Shown: one piece after another, positions 43,462 through 52,787 of the stretch
How positions within the stretch are numbered: the stretch's first letter is position 1
Layout: the number at the start of each line of letters is the position of its first letter
From: Lachnospiraceae bacterium
Lineage (GTDB): Bacteria > Bacillota > Clostridia > Lachnospirales > Lachnospiraceae
DNA: 64,000 nt
Direction of reading: 5' to 3'
NCBI GenBank assembly: GCA_017441295.1
Contig: JAFRYA010000004.1
Location: 96,770-160,769 of the forward strand
Translations under genes and position numbers: made by a program
The notes under the pieces: model-generated
Databases searched by the model: none
Told to the model about the DNA's origin: nothing
The model's input: only the letters and a program-made list of their open reading frames with translations

Positions 43462-44259
43462 CTAATCTATTTTACTTACGCCCTCGCTGATGAGAGCTAC
43501 GCCTAATACTAAAACAATGATCGCAACGCCCGGGAAGATAGCATACCACGGCGCCTTGAGCAGATAGCTGCCCGCCTCTGAAATCATTCTGCCGAGGGAC
43601 GCGTCAGGAGGCTGAACTCCGAGGCCCATATAGCTCAGGCCTGCCTCAGCCAGTACCGCGTTGTTGAATCCAACAGCCGCACTGGCCAGGATGGTTGTAT
43701 AAGCATTTGGAAGGATCTGTGAGAAAATGATCCTGCCGTGGCTGTCGCCTATCAGGCGGGCGCTCTGCACGAACTGCAGGCCCTTTAACCTGAGCATTTC
43801 GCTTCTCGCAATCCTCGCGAAACTCGGTATGAAGAGGATGCCCAAAGCAACTATTACGTTCAGCAGGCCGCTTCCAAAGAAGCTGACCAGAACGAGAGCC
43901 AGCAGGATGCTCGGGAATGCGTTCAGAACATCATTTATCCTCATGATGATCTCGTCAAACCAGCCGCCTATATAACCTGCCAGAAAGCCTATTATCGTGC
44001 CGACGATCATACCGAAAGATACGGTTGTAATAGAAACCAGGAACGTCGTTCCCATTCCCTGCATTACTCGGCTGAAAACGTCTCTGCCGAAGTGGTCGCA
44101 TCCGAAGATGTGGGCAATGCTTGGCGGAGCCAGCTTTAATTCCAGGCTCATCTGCGTGGTGGGATAAGGTGTCCAGAAAAGACCCACAAGTGCCAGAAGC
44201 AGCACTATGCCGGTAATAATGCATCCGATTATCAGATTGTAGTTTCTCTTTTTCTTCAT
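43462..44259 (-). CDS. Oligopeptide ABC transporter permease (DppC/OppC-like)
   Basis: A membrane subunit of 265 residues with six predicted helices. It shows the OppC features: FGCDHFGRDVFSRVMQG after the first helix and the cytoplasmic loop with ARSEMLRLKGLQFVQSARLIG. It is 8 bases from the ATPase gene and 7 from the other permease gene. Confidence 0.93.
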   Translation of the reverse strand: MKKKRNYNLIIGCIITGIVLLLALVGLFWTPYPTTQMSLELKLAPPSIAHIFGCDHFGRDVFSRVMQGMGTTFLVSITTVSFGMIVGTIIGFLAGYIGGWFDEIIMRINDVLNAFPSILLALVLVSFFGSGLLNVIVALGILFIPSFARIARSEMLRLKGLQFVQSARLIGDSHGRIIFSQILPNAYTTILASAAVGFNNAVLAEAGLSYMGLGVQPPDASLGRMISEAGSYLLKAPWYAIFPGVAIIVLVLGVALISEGVSKID

Positions 44260-44266
44260 ATCCGGA

Positions 44267-45205
44267 TCAGATCTTTACCCTTGGGTCAACAATTTTATAT
44301 ATCATATCAACGATGAAGTTGATAACTATTATCAGGAAAGCAAAGAGCAGGACAACAGCCTCTACCACTGGATAATCACGGTTTGTGATAGCTGTTATGA
44401 GGAGCGTGCCGACGCCCGGCACTGAGAACACCTTCTCAACAATAATGCTGCCTGCTACAATTTCCGCGACGATAACACCCATAAATGTAATTACAGGTAC
44501 AAGTGAATTCTTCAGGACATGACCGTAAAGCACACCGTTCTTTGTATGGCCTTTGGCATAAGCGGTGCGCACATAATCCTTATGAAGTTCCGCGCGGATG
44601 GATGTTGTCAGGAATTTGACAGTCATAGCAATCTTAGGGAGCGCTATGGCAATAGCCGGGAAGACAAGATAAGCACATGCTCCCCAGAAAGAATCGGCCG
44701 GCGAGACGAAGTCGCCCAGCCTGAACATTTTTAATATTATTGAAAACAGATATGTGATCAGAACACCCAGGAAGAATGAAGGCACTCCCATGGTTATCTG
44801 AGTAATGGTCGTCATGGCAGTACGTCCCGGCACGGATCTGCGCTTGGCAGAGAAAATGCCGATCGGAATAGAGAAAACGATTACCATGATGAACGAGATA
44901 ATGGAAAGAATGGAACTGTTTATTATCCTGGTTCCAAGCAGTGAATTAACAGATACGTTATACTGGTAAGACGTTCCAAAATCCAGCTGAACCGCGTTGC
45001 CCAGCCAGATAAAATATCTTTCCAGTATCGGCTTATCCAGGCCCAACATCTCTCTGAGCTCAGCTATACGTTCCGGAGTGGCCTCTGTTCCAAGCTTGGA
45101 AATAGCGGCGTCACCCGGGATTACGGAAAAGGCCAGGAACACCACTATCGATATCAGCAGAAGCGCTATTATTAATGTTAAAATCTTTTTCAGAACGTAC
45201 TTCAT
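44267..45205 (-). CDS. Oligopeptide ABC transporter permease (DppB/OppB-like)
   Basis: The partner membrane subunit, 312 residues with six predicted helices, an N-terminal DppB region (IPGDAAISKLGTEATPERIAE, LREMLGLDKPILERYFIWLG) and the EAA-type loop (IRAELHKDYVRTAYAKGHTK). It follows the binding-protein gene after a hairpin. Confidence 0.93.
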   Translation of the reverse strand: MKYVLKKILTLIIALLLISIVVFLAFSVIPGDAAISKLGTEATPERIAELREMLGLDKPILERYFIWLGNAVQLDFGTSYQYNVSVNSLLGTRIINSSILSIISFIMVIVFSIPIGIFSAKRRSVPGRTAMTTITQITMGVPSFFLGVLITYLFSIILKMFRLGDFVSPADSFWGACAYLVFPAIAIALPKIAMTVKFLTTSIRAELHKDYVRTAYAKGHTKNGVLYGHVLKNSLVPVITFMGVIVAEIVAGSIIVEKVFSVPGVGTLLITAITNRDYPVVEAVVLLFAFLIIVINFIVDMIYKIVDPRVKI

Positions 45206-45223
45206 CTGTTAATTAACTAAGGT

Positions 45224-45259
45224 GCCTGCAGCAATGGCTTCACAGCCACTGCTGCAGGT
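45224..45259 (-). terminator. Intercistronic hairpin after the peptide-binding-protein gene
   Basis: Arms CCTGCAGCAATGGCT and AGCCACTGCTGCAGG (one mismatch) with a 4-nt loop. As in the maltodextrin operon, a hairpin separates the binding-protein gene from the permeases, with no long T-run, so it probably reduces rather than stops transcription. Confidence 0.7.
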
Positions 45260-45272
45260 ATTTTGAGTCAAT

Positions 45273-46805
45273 TTATTTGTATTTAATAACTGACATATCC
45301 TGTGCGGAAATCGGGAAGAATACATAGCCTTCCAGCTGTGAATTAACCGCAACAAGGTTTGATGGATCCTGGCAGTAGATCGATGCTGCATCATCTGCAA
45401 GGATCTGCTGAAGCTGCATGTAGTACTCTATCTTCTTGTCTTTATCAGTCTCAGACAGTGCCTTTACATAGAGCTCATCAAACTCAGGATTGTTGTAATT
45501 GGTGAAGTTGTTGACATTGTCGCTTACATTCTTGGTAAAGAATGAGCTTGGAGCCAGTGTGCCGTCAACAGCTACAACAGTTGCTTCGTAATCTCTGTTT
45601 TTGTATACAACATCAAGCCATTCATTAAAGTCGATCAGCTTGATATTTGCTGTAATGCCAACTTCGGCCAGGTTTTCCTTAATAACTTCAGCTGTACGCT
45701 CGTGAGGCTTGTAGTTGTTAGGAACCTTGATGGTGAACTCGAAGCCGTTCTCATATCCGGCCTCTTTGAGGAGTTCCTTAGCCTTAGCTACGTCATGAGT
45801 ATATGTCGTCTCTGTAGCAGCGTTATAGTAAGTTGAAGCAGCCGGAATCATGTTGGTTCCGATAATGTGGCTGGTGCCTTCAAACAGCATGTCGCTGATC
45901 ATCTGGCGGTCAACAGCGTAATAAACAGCCTGGCGTACCAGTTTGTTGTTGAATGGAGCAGCGTTGTTGTTCAGGAACATGCCCTGTACATAGTTGATGC
46001 TTCCGACAACAATGTTGAACATATTCGCATCTACAGTTGATGCCTGGTCAGCTGTAAGATACTGGAAAATGTCAATAGTTCCGGCATTAAGCTGCAGGAT
46101 AGCGCTTTCTGTATCTGTAACAATCTTGAAGGTAACCCTATCAAGATATGGGCAGTTTTCTTTCCAGTAGTTAGCATTCTTAGTAACTACGAATTCCTCA
46201 CCAGGTGAGAAGTGGTCGAAAGCAAACGGTCCTGTTCCCTGTGGTGCGCCCTGTGGGTCGTCTCCATATGATGCCGGTATGATTGCGCATGTCATCAGGT
46301 AAATAAATTCTGAACTCGGCTCAGACAGATTCACACGGATCTGGTTCTCACCTTCTTTTTCTATGCTTTCAAAAATAGAAAAAGCGGAGCCCTCGCCCTG
46401 AGTCTCCGCATAACGTTCAACTGAAAAGATGATGTCATCTGCAGTGACCTCAGTGCCATCCCAGAATTTGACTCCTTCTCTTATTGTAAACAATATAGAT
46501 TTAAAGTCTTCTGCAATGGTGTACTCGCTGGCAACAGCCGGCTCAACATCGCCGCCACTGGTTGCCTTAACAAGGCCTTCATACAGATTGAACAAGACTT
46601 CTCTGGTTCCTGCCGTCGTAACGTTATGAGGGTCAAGACTATCGATGTCCTGTGAAATGCCTACAACCACAGAGTTCGAAGCTTTCCTGTCTGTGTTTGT
46701 GCCTCCTTCGCCGCCGGTCGTCTCGGGATTATTCCCGCCGCCTGAGCAGGCACAGAGTGCAGCTACTGTAACAAGTGCAACCAAAATTGAAATTACTTTC
46801 TTCAT
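45273..46805 (-). CDS. Family 5 peptide-binding lipoprotein of an ABC transporter
   Basis: A 510-residue lipoprotein: signal peptide and lipobox (AALCACSGGG) with the lipidated Cys at about residue 20, then a Thr/Gly linker. The family-5 pattern is clear: SNSVVVGISQDIDSLDPHN, EPAVASEYTIAEDFKSILFT and NNKLVRQAVYYAVDRQMI. It captures oligopeptides (or possibly nickel or sugars, as this family is broad) outside the cell. It is the first gene of the operon binding protein, DppB, DppC, fused ATPase. Confidence 0.93.
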   Translation of the reverse strand: MKKVISILVALVTVAALCACSGGGNNPETTGGEGGTNTDRKASNSVVVGISQDIDSLDPHNVTTAGTREVLFNLYEGLVKATSGGDVEPAVASEYTIAEDFKSILFTIREGVKFWDGTEVTADDIIFSVERYAETQGEGSAFSIFESIEKEGENQIRVNLSEPSSEFIYLMTCAIIPASYGDDPQGAPQGTGPFAFDHFSPGEEFVVTKNANYWKENCPYLDRVTFKIVTDTESAILQLNAGTIDIFQYLTADQASTVDANMFNIVVGSINYVQGMFLNNNAAPFNNKLVRQAVYYAVDRQMISDMLFEGTSHIIGTNMIPAASTYYNAATETTYTHDVAKAKELLKEAGYENGFEFTIKVPNNYKPHERTAEVIKENLAEVGITANIKLIDFNEWLDVVYKNRDYEATVVAVDGTLAPSSFFTKNVSDNVNNFTNYNNPEFDELYVKALSETDKDKKIEYYMQLQQILADDAASIYCQDPSNLVAVNSQLEGYVFFPISAQDMSVIKYK

Positions 46806-46892
46806 TTGATCCTTCTTTCTGCGTTAAGCATTTTTATTCAATTGTCAAATCTGCCATCGGTCCGTAAACGCGTCAGGACTTCTGGCATCTGC

Positions 46893-46921
46893 ATTATAAT
46901 GCAAGGAGATATAATTTACAA
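46893..46921 (-). promoter_or_regulatory. Promoter of the oligopeptide ABC operon
   Basis: On the minus strand TTGTAA (4 of 6 to TTGACA) and a perfect TATAAT are 17 bases apart. This leaves a leader of about 80 bases before ATG 46805. Confidence 0.65.
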
Positions 46922-46967
46922 TATTATTTTATAAATGTTGCACTATAAAATACGTAATTTTTTGTGA

Positions 46968-47166
46968 AAAAAGTGTCTGCAATCTCTCACAACACGGCTC
47001 GAAAGCTACTAAGTTCAGAACATGCCCGGATAAACACGGGGCCTCGTGCGGAACTCGCACTCCTAAAGTCGCGCTCAAACAGTCCTGAGCTCGGCCCCTA
47101 TCCGGACATGTTCTTCGCTAAGGGCTTTCGGCTTATTGTGTTTTTGAGAGATTGCAGACGCTTTTT
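46968..47166. repeat. Foldback element D (family II)
   Basis: A 199-base structure between the oligopeptide operon promoter and the cyclophilin terminator. Outer arms begin AAAAAGTGTCTGCAATCTCT and, on the other strand, AAAAAGCGTCTGCAATCTCT. Inside are ACGGCTCGAAAG, CCCGGATAA (47025-47033), GTGCGGAACTCGCAC, CAGTCCTGAGCTCGG and CTATCCGG. The stretch GGGGCC pairs with GGCCCC. T-runs flank both ends. No gene is seen in it. Confidence 0.72.
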
Positions 47167-47171
47167 AAAAC

Positions 47172-47204
47172 AAAAAATACCGCACTTTTCAGTGCGGCAT
47201 TTTT
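47172..47204 (-). terminator. Terminator of the cyclophilin gene
   Basis: A stem CCGCACT / AGTGCGG with a 4-nt loop, flanked by A-rich and T-rich runs (TATTTTTTG follows on the minus strand), 13 bases past the stop codon and just outside foldback element D. Confidence 0.85.
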
Positions 47205-47216
47205 AGAACATTTTTA

Positions 47217-47738
47217 TTATAATCTCTCTGGTTCCGGATATGTAACGCCGAAGGTCTCAACTGTGACTTTCTTCATGACCTGTGGTTCGAACGGACGGTC
47301 ATAGAAATCGGTTTTGCAGGTAGCAATCCTGTCGACTACATCCATTCCATCGATTACCTGACCGAAGGCTGCGTAGCTGCCGTCCAGATATGGAGCTTCA
47401 AAGTGCATGATGAAGAACTGTGAGCCGGCTGAATCCGGATCATTGGCTCTGGCCATTGAGAGGACGCCTGGTGTGTGCTTCAGATTGTTTTCGAAGCCGT
47501 TCTGAGCGAACTCGCCTTTAATGCAGTAGCCCGGGCCGCCCATGCCTGTGCCCTGTGGGTCGCCGCCCTGAATCATAAAACCTTTGATTACTCTATGGAA
47601 AATAAGGCCGTCGTAGAAGCCTTTGCTTACGAGGCTGATAAAGTTGTTGACTGAAACCGGCGCGATTTCCGGATAAAGCTCTGCCCTGATAATGCCGCCG
47701 TTTTCCATTTCAAATGTTACAACTGGGTTCTGTGCCAT
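47217..47738 (-). CDS. Cyclophilin-type peptidylprolyl isomerase
   Basis: It speeds cis-trans isomerisation of proline bonds in the cytoplasm. The 173 residues contain the family core: FHRVIKGFMIQGGDPQGTG, GVLSMARANDPDSAGSQFFI, LDGSYAAFGQVIDGMDVVD. Active-site Arg (FHRV), Phe and Gln (QFFI) residues are kept; the tryptophan or histidine of the ligand pocket is LDGSYAAFG here. Start ATG 47738 has AGGTG at 6 bases; a GTG nine bases earlier overlaps that site and is less likely. Confidence 0.94.
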   Translation of the reverse strand: MAQNPVVTFEMENGGIIRAELYPEIAPVSVNNFISLVSKGFYDGLIFHRVIKGFMIQGGDPQGTGMGGPGYCIKGEFAQNGFENNLKHTPGVLSMARANDPDSAGSQFFIMHFEAPYLDGSYAAFGQVIDGMDVVDRIATCKTDFYDRPFEPQVMKKVTVETFGVTYPEPERL

Positions 47739-47920
47739 GTTTTTCACCTAAATATTTATACCTTTCACATTTTTTTCACAATTAGAACATTTTTAGTTCA
47801 TAAAGCACCTTTACTATACTAGCATAAGGTTACCAATATACCAAATGAAAATTCTTTTTTCATAACCGAGTGAAAATCACTCACCTCCCTTTTTTATTAT
47901 ACATTTAACAAACCAAATGA

Positions 47921-47946
47921 AAAAGACGCTCGCCAAGGCGTCTTTT
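47921..47946 (-). terminator. Terminator of the phosphoesterase gene
   Basis: A 9-bp stem AAAAGACGC / GCGTCTTTT with an 8-nt loop and a T-run on the minus strand, 8 bases past the stop. Confidence 0.85.
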
Positions 47947-47953
47947 TTCATGC

Positions 47954-48427
47954 TTAAAAATCTATCTGTCCGAACGTAATATCTAATTGACCATTAACAA
48001 TGTTGATCACTCCATATGATCCGCTGGCTGCGCTGCCCGGATTGAACAGGAACACTCCTCCGTTATTTGACAAATGCCGCGAGTGCGTATGTCCAAAGAG
48101 CGCTATCTGGCATCCCTGCTCCTCCGCCTTATATGACAGCTTTTCAAGTCCCCATTTAACTGCCTGCTCAAATCCATGGGTCACATAGAACCTTATCCCA
48201 GCGGCTTCCTTAATGAGCGTCACTTCCTCTCTGCTCAATGGATCGCAATTTCCCTGCACCTGCCAGATTTCTTTGTCATCAGGCACCCTGCAGTCTCTCA
48301 TCGCACGGAAAAAGTCCCTCTCTCCGTCTCCCAGGAAAGCTATTATATCCGCATTCATATTATCATTTATTATGTCTTCCAGCAGACCCACCTTGCCGTG
48401 AGAGTCTGACATCACCAGAATCTTCAT
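47954..48427 (-). CDS. YfcE/MJ0936-type metallophosphoesterase
   Basis: A 157-residue enzyme with the calcineurin-like metal sites: DSHG (residues 8-11), GDGE, GNCD, THG and GHTH. Members split phosphodiesters such as bis-p-nitrophenyl phosphate; the natural substrate is often unknown. ATG 48427 is chosen because GGAGG precedes it and the first metal ligand Asp follows at once; the frame is open further upstream, but inside the preceding gene. It lies 2 bases after that gene and is coupled to it. Confidence 0.92.
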   Translation of the reverse strand: MKILVMSDSHGKVGLLEDIINDNMNADIIAFLGDGERDFFRAMRDCRVPDDKEIWQVQGNCDPLSREEVTLIKEAAGIRFYVTHGFEQAVKWGLEKLSYKAEEQGCQIALFGHTHSRHLSNNGGVFLFNPGSAASGSYGVINIVNGQLDITFGQIDF

Positions 48428-48429
48428 TT

Positions 48430-49170
48430 TCAGCCTCCGATTATCCTGCTGACCAGCCAGATCGCACCGAAGTATATGGGCTGATGCACCAGATATATGA
48501 TCAGCGTATGCCTGCCGATGAACGCCAGCGGTCTGAGGTGGTTTTTGTACAATGCGTCCGGCACCCGCCTTATCATTCTCCATAAGAAACAGCCGAAGAA
48601 GAACAGGAACACCCACGGAATGATCGGATAATAATCAGACGCTGTATAACCCAAATGCGGGAATCCCAGCCAAAACAGCCATTTCGTGGAGTACAGCACG
48701 TCCGGCAGCCGCGCGCCGAATATATTGCCCATCGGCACTTCATGCAGCACAATGAACAAAACTAAGCTGACGACCGCGCCTATTACGGGCTTGATCTTAG
48801 CCAGTACTCCCCTCAGCGCCCAGTACAGGAAGTAGCTTACTCCCAGGAAATGCAGTATGCCGAAATCTATAGGCTCCGCCAGCTTGGTGAAATAAACAAC
48901 CGCCCATACTATCATGCCGCAGACAAAAATTTTGATCGCGTTCAGCCATGGCCTCCTCGCGAAATTCGCGGAGGTGCCCGAGATGATGATGAACATGTGC
49001 GCGCAGATGAGGCCTATCAGCTTGTACCAGATAACGCCGTCCGGATAAACAAAATATCCGTTCAGATAGAGTGCCCACAGCAAATGATAGATCAGCATCA
49101 GTATCATGGCTATGCCCCTGAGTGCATCTATTCCGTATAATCTTTTTTTGTCGGATTTTCCCAGATTCAT
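48430..49170 (-). CDS. HGSNAT/DUF1624-like membrane acyltransferase
   Basis: A 246-residue protein with about seven membrane helices. The beginning RLYGIDALRGIAMILMLIYH is the hallmark of this family, followed by HMFIIISGTSANFARR and the late RHTLIIYLVHQPIYFG. Relatives move acyl groups across or at the membrane, but bacterial members are mostly uncharacterised. It is co-transcribed with the phosphoesterase. Confidence 0.88.
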   Translation of the reverse strand: MNLGKSDKKRLYGIDALRGIAMILMLIYHLLWALYLNGYFVYPDGVIWYKLIGLICAHMFIIISGTSANFARRPWLNAIKIFVCGMIVWAVVYFTKLAEPIDFGILHFLGVSYFLYWALRGVLAKIKPVIGAVVSLVLFIVLHEVPMGNIFGARLPDVLYSTKWLFWLGFPHLGYTASDYYPIIPWVFLFFFGCFLWRMIRRVPDALYKNHLRPLAFIGRHTLIIYLVHQPIYFGAIWLVSRIIGG

Positions 49171-49218
49171 TCCGGCGTCCTTTCAGAAAAATACACCGAA
49201 ATGATAACACATGCGAAG

Positions 49219-49542
49219 TCAAAGTGAAAGAGATTCAGCGAAAGCGTCCCTGTACCTGCTGCCTATCGGCAGAACGGTATCTTTGCCGTCATTCATGAGA
49301 ACACAGTCTCTTCCGCATAAATAGACATATTTGAGCGATACCAGAAAAGAGCGGTGAATACGGCAGAATCCTCTGCCTGACAGCTGTTTTTCAATTTCAT
49401 TTAGTGAGTTCCTGACCTTGATAAGACGCGTTCTGCAGTGAATACTCACATGATGATCCATTACTTCAATGAAGATTATCTCACCCGGATCAAGTAAAAG
49501 CCTTCGCCTGCCGGAAGCAACGACCAGCCTCTCCTTGCCCAT
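49219..49542 (-). CDS. Stand-alone LytTR DNA-binding protein
   Basis: A 107-residue protein that is little more than a LytTR domain: GEIIFIEVMDHHVSIHCRTR, then FCRIHRSFLVSLKYVYLC and LPIGSRYRDAFAESL. No receiver domain is attached. Such short regulators often control membrane proteins, and the acyltransferase gene starts 49 bases downstream. ATG 49542 was taken because GGGAGG stands before it; a longer frame to 49617 would run into the ileS terminator. Confidence 0.88.
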   Translation of the reverse strand: MGKERLVVASGRRRLLLDPGEIIFIEVMDHHVSIHCRTRLIKVRNSLNEIEKQLSGRGFCRIHRSFLVSLKYVYLCGRDCVLMNDGKDTVLPIGSRYRDAFAESLSL

Positions 49543-49576
49543 ATTTATCCTCCCAAAGCAATTGTAACAACAAAAA

Positions 49577-49606
49577 AACACCAAGCGCCACAAAACGCTT
49601 GGTGTT
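49577..49606 (-). terminator. Terminator of ileS
   Basis: An 11-bp stem AACACCAAGCG / CGCTTGGTGTT with an 8-nt loop, followed on the minus strand by TTTTTTG, 17 bases past the ileS stop. Confidence 0.9.
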
Positions 49607-49623
49607 ATTTGTTCCATTAGTTT

Positions 49624-52600
49624 TTAGTTCTTCTTAACTCCGATAGTAACTTTCTCGCCGTTGATATCCCATTCCTTGGAATATCCGTCCATTGAGTCGA
49701 GAACGATGTCGGTAGCCATAACGTCTTTCAGCATATCAGCCTTTCTGCGGCCCAGAATCTCCTCGATGCGCTCGCTGCCGGTTACGTAAATGGTGATCAT
49801 ATCCATTACTTCGAAACCTGCTTCCTTACGCATGGTCTGGATCTTGCTGGTAAGCTCACGTACGAAGCCTTCCTCAATGAGCTCATCTGTGAGATGCAGA
49901 TCAAGTACAACTGTGATGCCGTAATCGGTCATTGACTCATAGCCTTCCACCTGAGCTGTTTCGATGAGCAGGTCATCCTTTTCAATTGAAACTTCGCCTG
50001 AGGACAGCTGCAGTTTAAGTGAACCTGTAGCATTGATCTGGTCCATAGCGTCATTGCCGTCTACGGTAGCCAGAGCATTCCTGATCTCACCGATCTGCTT
50101 GCCAAATTTTGGTCCCAGTGTCTTAAGCTGAGGCTTGAATGAGTATGAAGAGAAATCTCTCAGGTCATCCCTCATCTCAACCTTCTTGACATTCATCTCG
50201 TCCGCGACAATGTCTGTATAGAATGAAGTCATTTCCCAAGGAGCCTTGATGAACATTGCTGCCAGCGGCTGACGGTTCTTGATGTTAGAAGCATTTCTGC
50301 ATGCACGGCCCATAACTACAACGTCCAGAACGTGCTCCATGTCTTCTTCAAGCTTCTTGTCGATCAGAGCTTCGTTAACCTTCGGGAAGTCACACAGGTG
50401 AATGCTCTCCGGTGCTCCATCGAAATGTCCAACGATCAGGTTCTGGTAAATCTCTTCTGTTACGAACGGAACGAACGGAGCTGCTACCTTGCAGATGGTG
50501 TCCAGACATGTAAACAGTGTCATGTAGGCATTGATCTTGTCCTGCTCCATTCCCTTAGCCCAGAATCTTTCACGGCTGCGGCGGATGTACCAGTTGCTCA
50601 GGTCATCGATGAAGTCCTGCATTGCCCTGGCTGATTCAGGGATGCGGTAGTTGGTCATATTCTCATCTACTGCTGCCACAACGGAATTGAGCTTGGAAAG
50701 GATCCATTTGTCCATAACTGTGAGCTTGTCGTACTCCAGCTGGTAATCCTTGGCGTCAAAGCCGTCAATATTGGCATACAGTACATAGAAAGCGTATGTA
50801 TTCCAAAGGGTGCCCATGAACTTGCGCTGGCCTTCCACAACAGCGTCGCCGTGGAATCTGCTAGGCAGCCATGGGGCTGATGCGGTGTAGAAATACCAGC
50901 GGATAGCGTCTGCGCCGTACTGGTTGAGAGCCTCGAAAGGATCTACAGCATTGCCCTTGGACTTGCTCATCTTCTGGCCGTCCTTATCCTGAACATGGCC
51001 GAGAACGATAACGTTCTTGTATGGAGCCTGGTTGAATACCAGTGTGGAGATGGCCATCAGTGAATAGAACCATCCTCTGGTCTGGTCAACAGCCTCTGAA
51101 ATGAAGTCTGCCGGGAAGTGTGCCTTGAACAGCTCCTGATTCTCAAACGGATAATGGTACTGTGCGAAAGGCATTGATCCTGAATCGTACCAGCAGTCGA
51201 TAACCTCAGGTACGCGGTGCATTTCCTTTCCGCAGACCGGGCACTTGATGGTTACTTCATCAATATACGGACGGTGGAGCTCAATATCATCCGGGCAGTT
51301 GGAGGACATGCTCTTGAGTTCCTCAATGCTGCCGATGGAGTGCTGGTGTCCGCACTCGCATTCCCAGATGTTGAGCGGTGTGCCCCAGTATCTGTTACGG
51401 CTGATGCCCCAATCCTGGATGTTCTCCAGCCAGTCGCCGAAACGGCCCTTGCCGATGCTTTCAGGAATCCAGTTAACTGTATTATTGTTGCGGATCAAGT
51501 CGTCCTTAACCGCTGTCATCTTAATGAACCATGACTCCCTTGCGTAATAAATAAGCGGGGTATCACATCTCCAGCAGAACGGATAGCTGTGCTCGAACTG
51601 CGGAGCGCTGAAGAGCAGTCCTCTCTCCTTCAGAGTCTGGAGGATGAGTTCGTCTGCCTTCTTGCAGAATACGCCTTCCCAAGGAGTTTCCTTGGTCATG
51701 CAGCCCTTGGTGTCAACATACTGAACGAAAGGAAGACCATACTTCCTGCCGACACGTGAGTCGTCTTCACCAAAAGCAGGTGCGATATGAACGATACCTG
51801 TACCATCGGTCAGTGTTACGTAGTCATCGCATACAACGTAATGGCATTTCTCTTTGCAGTTATATACCACGTCATTAAATAACGGATGGTATTCTTTATA
51901 CTCCAGGTCTTTGCCTACATATTCCTTAATAATTACATAGTTTTCCTTAAGAACTGTATCGCACAGCGCCTTGGCCATGTAATAGAACTCGTCGCCCTTC
52001 TGTACCTTAACATAGGTCTCATCCGGATTTACGCAGAGCGCAACGTTGGATGGAAGAGTCCACGGGGTGGTTGTCCATGCCAGGAAATATGCGTTCTCTC
52101 CTGATACTTTGAATTTAGCGATAGCTGAACGTTCTTTGACGTCCTTGTAGCCCTGCGCTACTTCGTGGCTGGAGAGCGGGGTGCCGCATCTCGGGCAGTA
52201 AGGTACGATCTTGTATCCTTTATATAAAAGGCCCTTCTCCCAGATCTGTTTCAGTGACCACCATACGGATTCAATGTAATCGTTTTCATAAGTAACGTAC
52301 GGATTATCCATATCAGCCCAGAATCCAACGGTTGAGGAGAACTCCTCCCACATGCCTTTGTATTTCCAGACACTTTCCTTGCACTTCTCAATAAACGGAG
52401 CCAGTCCGTACTGTTCTATCTGCTCCTTGCCATCCAGCCCTAAGAGCTTCTCTACTTCAATCTCAACCGGCAGGCCGTGTGTATCCCATCCGGCCTTCCT
52501 TGGAACCTCGTAGCCCTTCATTGTCCAGAATCTAGGAACCAGGTCCTTGATAACTCTGGTCAGAACGTGGCCAATGTGAGGCTTGCCGTTGGCTGTCGGC

Positions 52601-52740
52601 GGTCCATCATAGAACATGTACTGAGGCTTGCCCTCATTTTCTTCCATGCTCTTTTCGAAGATGCGGTTGTCTTTCCAGAACTGTTCAACCTTCTTCTCTC
52701 TGTCAACGAAATTCAAATCTGTCGTTACTTTATTGTACAC
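49624..52740 (-). CDS. ileS: Isoleucyl-tRNA synthetase
   Basis: It charges tRNA-Ile in the cytoplasm. The 1038 residues are the long (eukaryote-like, mupirocin-tolerant) type. The HIGH motif is at residues 55-58 and KMSKS at 590-594. The editing domain (GWDTHGLPVE, then TTPWTLPSN, IVHIAPAFGEDD) is present. The C-terminus has the long extension of this type rather than the zinc-finger ending of the E. coli type. No T-box leader fits in the 47 bases to the pncB stop, so regulation by uncharged tRNA at this point is not evident. Confidence 0.97.
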   Translation of the reverse strand: MYNKVTTDLNFVDREKKVEQFWKDNRIFEKSMEENEGKPQYMFYDGPPTANGKPHIGHVLTRVIKDLVPRFWTMKGYEVPRKAGWDTHGLPVEIEVEKLLGLDGKEQIEQYGLAPFIEKCKESVWKYKGMWEEFSSTVGFWADMDNPYVTYENDYIESVWWSLKQIWEKGLLYKGYKIVPYCPRCGTPLSSHEVAQGYKDVKERSAIAKFKVSGENAYFLAWTTTPWTLPSNVALCVNPDETYVKVQKGDEFYYMAKALCDTVLKENYVIIKEYVGKDLEYKEYHPLFNDVVYNCKEKCHYVVCDDYVTLTDGTGIVHIAPAFGEDDSRVGRKYGLPFVQYVDTKGCMTKETPWEGVFCKKADELILQTLKERGLLFSAPQFEHSYPFCWRCDTPLIYYARESWFIKMTAVKDDLIRNNNTVNWIPESIGKGRFGDWLENIQDWGISRNRYWGTPLNIWECECGHQHSIGSIEELKSMSSNCPDDIELHRPYIDEVTIKCPVCGKEMHRVPEVIDCWYDSGSMPFAQYHYPFENQELFKAHFPADFISEAVDQTRGWFYSLMAISTLVFNQAPYKNVIVLGHVQDKDGQKMSKSKGNAVDPFEALNQYGADAIRWYFYTASAPWLPSRFHGDAVVEGQRKFMGTLWNTYAFYVLYANIDGFDAKDYQLEYDKLTVMDKWILSKLNSVVAAVDENMTNYRIPESARAMQDFIDDLSNWYIRRSRERFWAKGMEQDKINAYMTLFTCLDTICKVAAPFVPFVTEEIYQNLIVGHFDGAPESIHLCDFPKVNEALIDKKLEEDMEHVLDVVVMGRACRNASNIKNRQPLAAMFIKAPWEMTSFYTDIVADEMNVKKVEMRDDLRDFSSYSFKPQLKTLGPKFGKQIGEIRNALATVDGNDAMDQINATGSLKLQLSSGEVSIEKDDLLIETAQVEGYESMTDYGITVVLDLHLTDELIEEGFVRELTSKIQTMRKEAGFEVMDMITIYVTGSERIEEILGRRKADMLKDVMATDIVLDSMDGYSKEWDINGEKVTIGVKKN

Positions 52741-52787
52741 TTTTATCCTCCTATATCCTTAAGGCTTTCTCGTCACCTTAAGGTTAT

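Noticed and set aside
47819..47863. Minus-strand 14-codon frame (MKKEFSFGILVTLC) after a hairpin GAGTGA/TCACTC
   Set aside because: The purine-rich GGGAGG lies about 28 bases upstream, too far for initiation; probably chance.
52741..52787. Possible T-box leader before ileS
   Set aside because: Only 47 bases separate ileS from pncB, too few for a T-box; no T-box sequence was seen.
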